From Pomphorhynchus laevis (Eukaryota; Acanthocephala; Palaeacanthocephala; Echinorhynchida; Pomphorhynchidae), in the NCBI GenBank assembly GCA_012934845.2, contig WNNJ02002649.1, positions 1-64,000 on the forward strand: DNA of 64,000 nt, read 5' to 3'. The translations under genes and the position numbers were made by a program. The notes below the pieces were generated by a model. The model was given only the letters and a program-made list of their open reading frames with translations, did not search any database and had not been told where the DNA came from. This document shows positions 57,130-64,000 of this stretch, one piece after another (within the stretch, counting starts at the first letter, position 1; every line of letters begins with the position of its first letter).

Positions 57130-59400
57130 GTTGGTCGAGTTCAAAATGTCGTTCTTTTAATCTAATGGCAGTGTTGATATATTAGCCCCCAAGTGGAGAT
57201 GAATCGAGATCTATCTTGCTCTTAAATTACAATGAGTGATATAACTTCTCCTAATCCGTACTTATTACTACTGCGTGATTTCAATAGAATTTCTTATGAC
57301 GACTTCGCTCATAGTTTTGGATTGCAGCGGATTGTAGACTTTTCAACGAGACGTAAAGCGTGCTTAGACATAATTTATACAAATGTATAAATTATGAGTG
57401 CAGTCATAAATGTGACTGCCTACACGACTAAAGTTATGAAATTAGCTCCGATAAACAGTTACAATCATGCAGTGTTGTTGGTTTCCCCGTCCACTTTTGT
57501 TCAACGTCCAACTTCTTCCCATATTTTGTATGATAAAAGGAAACAGCATATAATCCGATTGAGACAAGGAGTGAAACATAGTTTGACTTTATATAATTGT
57601 GACTCACTAGATGTCTCTGAAGGAATTCAATTATTAACCGGATGTATTAAACTATCGAAGAAATTGTATCATCTAAATTTACTTTATAAGTCACGAAACC
57701 ATATATAGAAAATTTGCAAGTTTCACAAATCTTAAAACGCACTATAATTATACAAATAAAACAAATTTATACTATGCTTTTCTTGATCTTAGTGAGGACG
57801 AATTGGTAATGAGGCTTAATGAACTGAACCGTGTATTTCCCTCATTTGGTGAAGTATCCAAAAAATATGTGCGGACGTTCCTCCCTCACATAAATGAAAT
57901 GTATGTTTCTCATATGAGATTGAAGACTTTCTGTCCTCACTTAATTTATTGAAAGCATACGAAAATGGTATCAGTTGCTGATTAGCTAAATTAGTAATTA
58001 TGGATTTATCCCTCATTTTAGCTTCCATTCTCGTACTGAGCTTACAATCATCGATATTTCCTGACTGTCTTAAGTCGTCTAAAGTGATACTCATTTGAAA
58101 AGATAAAACTGGGCTCAAGTTTCGCCGATTACTTTAAATTCCGTTTTTGGCAAGTTGCTTGAATTATGTTTTCGCAAAAGATTTCTTCATACTTACAATG
58201 TTTTACTGGGTGATAATCAATTTGCTTATCGACAAAATTAGTCATCGGTTAACGCTCTGTTGCTTCTACAAAAAAGAGTTATTTGTATTTTGGACATTTT
58301 CACTTCATGCATCCCAATTTGCATTCACAAATACTTTAAAAAAGCATTCGAGAGTGACAATCATGATATTCTATTGAATAAAACAGAGATCAGTGATTTC
58401 CCCCTGGCAAATTGCTTTGGTATCTTCGTTTTTTCGGGCATAGTCAGTTTATTTCATATAAGGATATCGATCAGGTATGCTTCCGATAATCGCAGAAGTG
58501 CCTCAAGACAGTTATTTCGTCAATGTTATTGCCATTTGTGTAAATGATGTCAGGCTTTCGCTTATAAACTGGTACGGAATCATATTCGCGAACGTCTATA
58601 CGATGATTTTGTCCGTTTGGGATCCTGCGGTTATTGAACAGTGTCGAAATTGAATTAGGTAAGGCTATAAATTGGTGTCTTGAGAATAAAAGTAAATTAA
58701 ATTTCTTAATATGTAAAGTAATGCTGTTTTGTCCATATCACAGACGATCTTTGTATATATCATATATTTCTGTTTATGATAGGAATGTTGAGATGGTAAA
58801 TAAATTGAAAATACTGGGTATTCTATTTGTCCAAGATTTATTCTGGAATGCTCATCTCAGCAATGTAGTCAAGCAATATTCTTCGCGGCTATTTCTATTG
58901 AGAGGACTAAAAAGAGATGGTTTACATACTCATTATCTCCAGTATGTTTACAAATCGCATATTCAGTCAATCTTGACCTATTCTTATCCGTTATTTATGG
59001 ATTGCTCCAAGTATTTGATCTTAAACTTATCGAGGATACATCACCTAGCAAGCAAGATTTGCAATATCCCTTCTGTACCATTAAAAGTAATCCTTTCTAA
59101 CATACTCATGAAGAAAGCGGTGCCTTTACTAAATTCTAAACCTTTCCTTGAGTTTTTCTCGTGGAATAGTTCTTTCACTTATAACTTAAGACATAATAGA
59201 AGACTGCAGGCACCATTCGTTTTAACGGAAAAATAAAAAAAGTCTCCCCCCTGCTGTTCGTCTTTTAAACTCAATATTGTAACGTTATTCTTTTTTCTCT
59301 TTCTGATTTCAAAATATCTCTTTTGTAATATGAATTGTTCATGCTTATACATTTTACAAGCTAATTTAGTTGCTTGTTCTTAAATTAAAGAATTATTATT
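57130..59400 (+). mobile_element. LINE family E, broken copy
   Basis: An endonuclease-end remnant (57240-57380, LLLRDFNRISYDD-like, then SAVINVTAYTTK) precedes a linker (57394-57708) and a decayed RT. The frame 58634-59236 encodes the thumb and C-terminus: AINWCLENKSKLNF, MVNKLKILGILFVQDLFWNAH, YVYKSHIQSILTYSYPLF and SFTYNLRHNRRLQAPFV. The 3' UTR has a six-pair hairpin ACAAGC/GCTTGT (59356-59377) just before the tail. An APE-type LINE distinct from families A-D. Confidence 0.75.
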
Positions 59401-59570
59401 AAGTGTCCTTTCACAAGATAAATGGAATTATCGCAGCAGTCGAAAATTCTTTAAATAAAAAACTATTTACTTGACTTCGACAGGAAAATGTATTCAGCAT
59501 CTAAATATGTTAAATTACATTTTTTGCTTATATGAATTACAATTATTGTCTATTTGATGTATTTTATTTG

Positions 59571-59807
59571 TATAGCTATTACAGGAACGAAGAAGAAGGA
59601 GAAGAAGAAAATATCCTTTATTTGATAAAAAATTCTATATTAAGATAGCTCCTGCTATCATCATCAGGATTACAAAAAATATTTCACAATAATATTTTGA
59701 AATATTTTTTTGTAATCCTAATGATGATAGCAGGAGCTATCGAAATATAGAATTTTTTTTATCAAATAAAGGATATTTTCTTCTGCTTCGTTCCTGTAAT
59801 AACTATA
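59571..59807. repeat. Large imperfect palindrome made of two Penelope-type terminal segments with hammerhead-like cores
   Basis: Two ~110-base arms in inverted orientation meet near 59690. Each arm ends outward in TCTTC...CTTCGTTCC and carries a hammerhead-like block. Plus arm: CTAATGA (59718-59724), T, stem GATAGC/GCTATC with loop AGGA, then GAAA (59742-59745). Minus arm: CTGATGA (59667-59661), the same stem, then TTAA. Each arm thus keeps one conserved half, and together they imply an ancestor with both. Penelope-like elements are known to carry such minimal hammerheads in their terminal repeats. Confidence 0.7.
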
Positions 59808-60179
59808 TATTTGAAATGGAAGAAGATTGTAAGTTTAGTATTTATAATTTTATTTGTGTTATATTAAAAGATATTCCTGATAAAAGATAAAAACTTAGTT
59901 TTATGATTTTTTGTGTATCGTAGTAAATTTAGCAAATTTATAATTTTGTTTCGTTTTTAGAGTATTTTTTTGACACAATGTGCTAGGAGGAGTAGACTTT
60001 CATTTTCTACTGATCAGATTTATATAATTACTTATTTGTCGTTGTGCCGATATCGATCCGTAATATTTATATTCAGTTTATAAGACAAATCATTCCCGAT
60101 ATCACCAGAGAATTTATTTTGCTCAATGTTGTTAACGAAATTTGAAAATAAGTCTGCGCGGGTCAAAGGTAATTGAGTT

Positions 60180-60370
60180 TAATGTATTTTGAACTATCTT
60201 TGAATAAAATCAATTTTTATTCAATTAGTAATGATTTTTATTCAATTAGGGATTGAATAAATCACTAATTGATTTTTATTAGTAATTTTATTTCACCAAT
60301 TGATTTTTTATTCAATTAGTGATTATTCAATAAATGATATTTATTCAATTAGTGAGCACATTTTTCCAGA
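60180..60370. repeat. Local direct and inverted repeats
   Basis: TTTATTCAATTAGTGATT and its variants, direct and inverted, recur about six times in ~170 bases. Confidence 0.6.
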
Positions 60371-60379
60371 AAGCCTTAT

Positions 60380-61100
60380 TCTTAACAAAACCAATATTAA
60401 TGATAAAGAAGGTGTAAATATAGATATGAACATTAAATTTACATTAACTAAAACTACTATTAATTAATATCGTAAAGATGACATATTTAAATTTACAAGA
60501 AACATATTTTTGCATGAGCATTCATGCATACCATATAATATAAAATATAATACATTAAATAATGAAATTTTAAGAATTGCAACAATATGTAATGATATTG
60601 GCTTTCTTCAAAATCATTTAAATAATTTAATAGATACATATTTTAAACTAGGTTACTATAAAAATAACATCAAGCAGAAAATAGTAAAATATATAAATCA
60701 ACACAATAATATAAATAATAAATTTAAACTCTTAAGTGGCAAATTGTTATGGATGGATCATAAATAATATACTTTGTATTAGAATAAGATACTAGATAGT
60801 TTTATCAGAGGAAATACATCATTAGCATGTATTTGGCCCCGCTGCTATGTTGGGTAGAGGAGTTAGGGGCCGAAACCTGATAGCATAGCAGTTCCTCCTG
60901 ATGACCTCTAATTCTTATTTTGATACAACGTCTGTTATTTATTAGTCAATTCATAAAAATGACTTTTTTTTTAATTTTATTAATTTTATTTTAACTTGAT
61001 TTAAATTATAGATAATCTAAAAGCAATTATTAATTTTATTATTTAATTATTAAATTTTGATCTAGCATTATTATGTTTCGTTTATTTTCAAATTATATTA
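60380..61100 (+). mobile_element. Penelope-like element, 3' part, copy 2
   Basis: The frame 60510-60767 reads RIATICNDIGFLQNHLNNLI, YFKLGYYKNNIKQKI and VKYINQHNN. An R-x2-x-I-C block, then a leucine-rich helix, then GY is the look of the region after the RT palm in Penelope-like elements. It is followed by the GC-rich island (60834-60920) and an AT-rich end. It lies 0.7 kb after the hammerhead palindrome, in keeping with one element. No GIY-YIG domain was found. DIRS-like or other origins are possible. Confidence 0.55.
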
Positions 61101-62036
61101 AATACGTAGACTCAGTTTGCTGACTTGATTCAATTTAAAGTTTCAAAACGTACTTGAATCTTATTAACAAAATTTCTACATACATCCACTTTATTGTTAC
61201 AATACTTGTTCCTATTTTATAACATTTATATAAATTTTTTACTCGTTTATTTTCATTAGTAGTGAAATTTTTATTAATATAAAAATTTTTGATTAATTGA
61301 TTGTCTTTTAAAATTGCATTTGGAGAGGATGTAATCATTAATTAGCCCTTTCTCCAAGAAAAATAAGAAAACTAGTATTATTTTTGAAGGCGAAAATTCA
61401 AAAATAAAGAACCAAATTAAACAACGAATCTTAGTTGTTTAATAAATTGTTAAACGAATCAACGAATTTAAAAAATCCTAATAGTCAATTTTAATTTGAT
61501 AGTATTGAAAAGGAAATCTATTGTCTACACAATTTTGATAAAGTAAATTAGTTAAAGTAAATTAGTCTCAATATTACTAGCAAACACTAAATATAGATAT
61601 GTGCTTTTATAATGATAATGATATGGAGTAGAGTAAAAAAATCATTTATGTATTATCATTACTATGCAGTCAAATTAATTGATTAATTGATTAATTATTA
61701 CAGATTTGTTATAAATTCGTGGAATTTGAAAGTTTAAGTTAATTGCTAATTTCAATTACTGATAGTTTAGCGTTTATGTTTTAACATTCTAATCAATTAA
61801 TTTTATTGCCAAGCTATTCACTTTCTATTTTTATGTTTTCATACTTTTCAAATTATAGCAATAATTGAACTTATTAATCGTTTTATGTTTAAAAATGATA
61901 TACTTTGCGCTTTTAAATATAAAACTTTAAGCGCTTGAACAATGTTTTTTCTTTGAAGTTTGTTTTTTGCAAAAAACTTGTATAGAATGTGTATGAATGT
62001 GTGTTTGTAACGTTTTTCATTGAAGTTTGTTTCAAA
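61101..62036. other. AT-rich stretch without recognised gene
   Basis: Only short chance frames are present. No repeat family recognised. Confidence 0.4.
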
Positions 62037-62108
62037 TGGCAACTATATATGGCAACTATAATGGCAACTATAATGGCAACTATAATGGCAACTATAAATG
62101 GCAACTTT
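62037..62108 (+). repeat. 12 bp tandem repeat, about six units
   Basis: Unit close to ATGGCAACTATA, with one or two units one or two bases off. It lies 20 bases before a hammerhead-like block at 62128-62154. Confidence 0.9.
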
Positions 62109-62127
62109 AGTAATTTTTTGTAGTTTC

Positions 62128-62154
62128 CTGACGATGATAGAAGTAATATCGGAC
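62128..62154 (+). ncRNA. Degenerate Penelope-type hammerhead-like block
   Basis: CTGACGA, T, stem GATA/TATC, then GGAC in place of GAAA. It is followed by CGTTTTGTTG and ends TCTTCGTTCC near 62197, matching the arms of the palindrome at 59571-59807. A third, decayed copy of that terminal segment. Confidence 0.5.
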
Positions 62155-62717
62155 ATTAACGTTTTGTTGTATTAAATAAAAATACTTTTCTTCGTTCCAT
62201 AAAGATTTTATTTATATAAGAGAAAGGAGAAAATGGAAATTTTCAAAAATAAATTATTTAATAACAAATTTCTCAATAAATTTGATAAATGGCTCTTATT
62301 TTTATATTGATGATATAAGCGAAGAAGCAAAATTTATTTACGGGCACATCGAAATTTAAGCTTTACATTGTGACTGTAATCATTTTGTCGTATTATTACT
62401 AATAGTTTTGTATGGATTTGTTCATGATATCATAAATGTATCTTTTGTGATAGCATTGTGCTCGATAAGTGAAGTTCAATGCTACTACTTATTTGATTTT
62501 GATGAGTTTGAGTTATTATTTAAATTTGTGATTTCAGGAATTTTATAAATTTTTCTTGACTCTTCTAAATTTAAATGTATCGAAATATTAAATTCGTTTG
62601 GGTAAACAGAGTGTGTGAGAAAATTGTTTTTGTTTTAATATTTGTCAAATTTTTAATTTCAACATGCTATCGTCTTCATGACAATCAAAGCACATGATTA
62701 GTTTGTGATTTGTGATT

Positions 62718-62895
62718 ACTTTATGATTAGTTTGGCAGCCACGAAATAATCGACAAAAAGCGGTACAAGTACCGCTTTGTCATCGCTTTGACTCATCAGT
62801 GCCGAGTGCCCCCAATGGAGGATTACCGGCAGACGGCAGACTAGTTACCGTTTTGTCGATTCTTTCGTGGCTGCCAAACTGATCATAAACTATTT
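62718..62895. mobile_element. Small element with ~45-50 base terminal inverted repeats containing a hammerhead ribozyme
   Basis: The ends (core TTTGGCAGCCACGAAA, then AATCGACAAAA) are inverted repeats matching at about 90%. The interior is ~80 bases with no coding capacity. The minus strand folds as a hammerhead at 62805-62750, using part of the right-hand repeat (in that reading) for stem I. It could be a retrozyme-like or SINE-like element rather than a DNA transposon. A relative is at 45540-45600. Confidence 0.75.
62750..62805 (-). ncRNA. Hammerhead ribozyme (type I layout), probably inactive
   Basis: Minus strand, 5' to 3': stem I strand TCGGCA (62805-62800); CTGATGA (62799-62793); stem II GTCA/TGAC with loop AAGCGA; AAA where GAAA is expected; stem III GCGGTAC/GTACCGC with loop TT; a T run holding the cleavage-site side; stem I strand TGTCGA (62755-62750). 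Stem I has six pairs (one G-U), stem III seven perfect pairs. The catalytic G of GAAA is missing, so cleavage is unlikely in this copy. The related core at 45543-45567 keeps GAAA. Confidence 0.75.
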
Positions 62896-63573
62896 CCCAC
62901 GAAATCCTCTCTGAGTTTCTAAAATACTAATATTTATTTTGTTTTTCTGTATTTTTGACCTGAAGATAATAAAAAGTGCGTTTAGATCATGTGGCTATTG
63001 AAACTGTGACGATATAATTACTAAAAACCAATTTTCACAGTACATTTTATCAAATATTACCAAGATTGAAAAATTTTATATTTACAACGTAACTATCTTA
63101 TTAATATAGAAATATCAAGTTGTTATATTTTTATTTTGTTGCTGCTCTGTTGCGTTTTAATTTCGGTTTTAGTAAAATACCCTTTGTAGCAATGCATTTT
63201 AATAAGGCACATTTAAAACTGTTTTTCATCGAGTGTTTTTCTTGTCCAAAGGAGAAATATATCAAAGTTGCCATTGAAAATTTTACAATGTCGTAATTAT
63301 AAAACAACTTTATTTCACCATACCAATTCAAACAAAAATTCATATCGATGAGTGAACAATCAATTTACAACAAAAAAACAAACATTTGTTTAATACAAAG
63401 CGTTAGATGTTGTTTGTCTTTAATTGAGTTTAAAATTAAGGCTTATCTTTAATTGAGTTAATATATGGTACACGGGTATTTTCACCATAACTATATTATA
63501 TATAGTATTTTTAAATGTTTTTTTTTCAAACATTGCTGGTGATTATTTTTTGTAATTTTAATATTGTTCCTAG
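62896..63573. other. AT-rich sequence before the coatomer exon
   Basis: Presumably intron or upstream sequence of the coatomer gene. No earlier exon (expected to encode MLTKFETKSARVK-like residues) was recognised. Confidence 0.4.
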
Positions 63574-63687
63574 GATTATCATTTCATCCAACAAGACCAT
63601 GGATACTGGTATCTTTACATACCGGTAACATTCAACTATGGGATTACAGAATACCAACAATGCTTGATCGTTTCGAAAATCATGAAG
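63574..63687 (+). CDS. COPA: Coatomer subunit alpha (COPI), one N-terminal WD40 exon
   Basis: The exon encodes [20 protein letters not shown], then [18 protein letters not shown], which is the first WD repeat of alpha-COP (the human protein reads GLSFHPKRPWILTSLHNG at this point). Alpha-COP is a core subunit of the COPI coat that binds dilysine cargo signals and drives Golgi-to-ER retrieval. The acceptor TTGTTCCTAG ends at 63573 and the donor GTATTT starts at 63688. The exon is 114 bases, in phase 1 on both sides. Neither the first exon nor the next WD exon lies within the window, so flanking introns exceed 300 bases. Confidence 0.9.
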
Positions 63688-64000
63688 GTATTTACTTAAT
63701 TACAATGTTTTTATTTCTTCTAATTATTCGTAAATATCATTTAATTGTTTGAGTTGTACTTGATAGAAATGAAAAAATGGTTACAAGATGATATGAATGA
63801 AATTTATAAATGAAGCCGAGAGCAGCAAACGTTTCACTTAAATTTATCAATAATCATGAAATGATTTTGAATAGATGTTTAAAATACTGCTGTTACGTAA
63901 TTTTGTTTTATTAGAATGGTATTATTTTTATTTTTATTTAATTAAAGAATATAATTTTATTTGAATAAATTTTTACATAAAAACAACACATTTAGTTAAG
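63688..64000. other. Intron sequence of the coatomer gene (presumed)
   Basis: AT-rich, begins GTATTT, no coding similarity to the next alpha-COP WD repeat. Confidence 0.6.

Noticed and set aside
57816-58118. Minus-strand 100-codon frame
   Set aside because: Lies antisense to the decayed RT of LINE E and has no motif of its own.
61848-62104. Minus-strand frame with an isoleucine/valine/alanine repeat, possible membrane peptide
   Set aside because: It is the 12 bp tandem repeat read in reverse, with no other support.

Overview
This is a repeat-dominated, AT-rich stretch of an animal nuclear genome. The animal origin rests on two host loci. One is an alpha-glucosidase of glycoside hydrolase family 31 with a P-type trefoil domain (1186-3882, minus), coded without introns. 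The other is a single exon of the coatomer alpha subunit WD40 domain (63574-63687, plus) with proper splice sites. Dense APE-type LINEs, Penelope-like pieces and hammerhead-type ribozyme motifs fit an invertebrate. I cannot place the phylum from the sequence.

Layout. 1-985: 3' part of a LINE of family A (gag-knuckle ORF1 plus APE/RT ORF2). 986-4900: the GH31 gene, then a small inverted-repeat element, a fold-back repeat and Penelope-type debris. 4900-7500: AT-rich, no gene seen. 7560-11440: a nearly complete family A LINE, tail to tail with a different element on the minus strand (11467-13451) that keeps a long RT plus nuclease-like frame. 13990-16030: a remnant of a related element and two inverted arrays of a ~430 bp repeat. 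16690-21823: three rearranged family A copies, one minus and two plus, fused at odd junctions.

21823-52760 is a nest of elements. Two LTR-element fossils (22580-25550 minus; 35963-43626 plus) carry younger CR1/L2-like LINEs (family B) inside them. A family C LINE is split by a family B copy at 28561-31610. Other LINEs (families C and D) fill the gaps. 53150-59400 holds further LINE copies (D minus, C plus, B minus, E plus). 59570-62900 holds a Penelope-like terminal region with hammerhead-like cores, a Penelope-like coding remnant, a 12 bp tandem repeat and a ~178 bp terminal-inverted-repeat element that folds as a hammerhead. The window ends in the coatomer exon.

How it works together. Almost everything is retroelement sequence, and most copies are broken. 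The most interesting signals are RNA structures rather than proteins: (i) hammerhead-type self-cleaving motifs of at least two kinds, (ii) a conserved GC-rich folded island shared by two Penelope-like copies, and (iii) a 3'-terminal hairpin present in twelve family B LINE ends, with a compensatory base-pair change between subfamilies and analogous hairpins in families C, D and E. These suggest that 3' hairpin recognition by the reverse transcriptase is a general rule in this genome. I saw no tRNA, rRNA or CRISPR.
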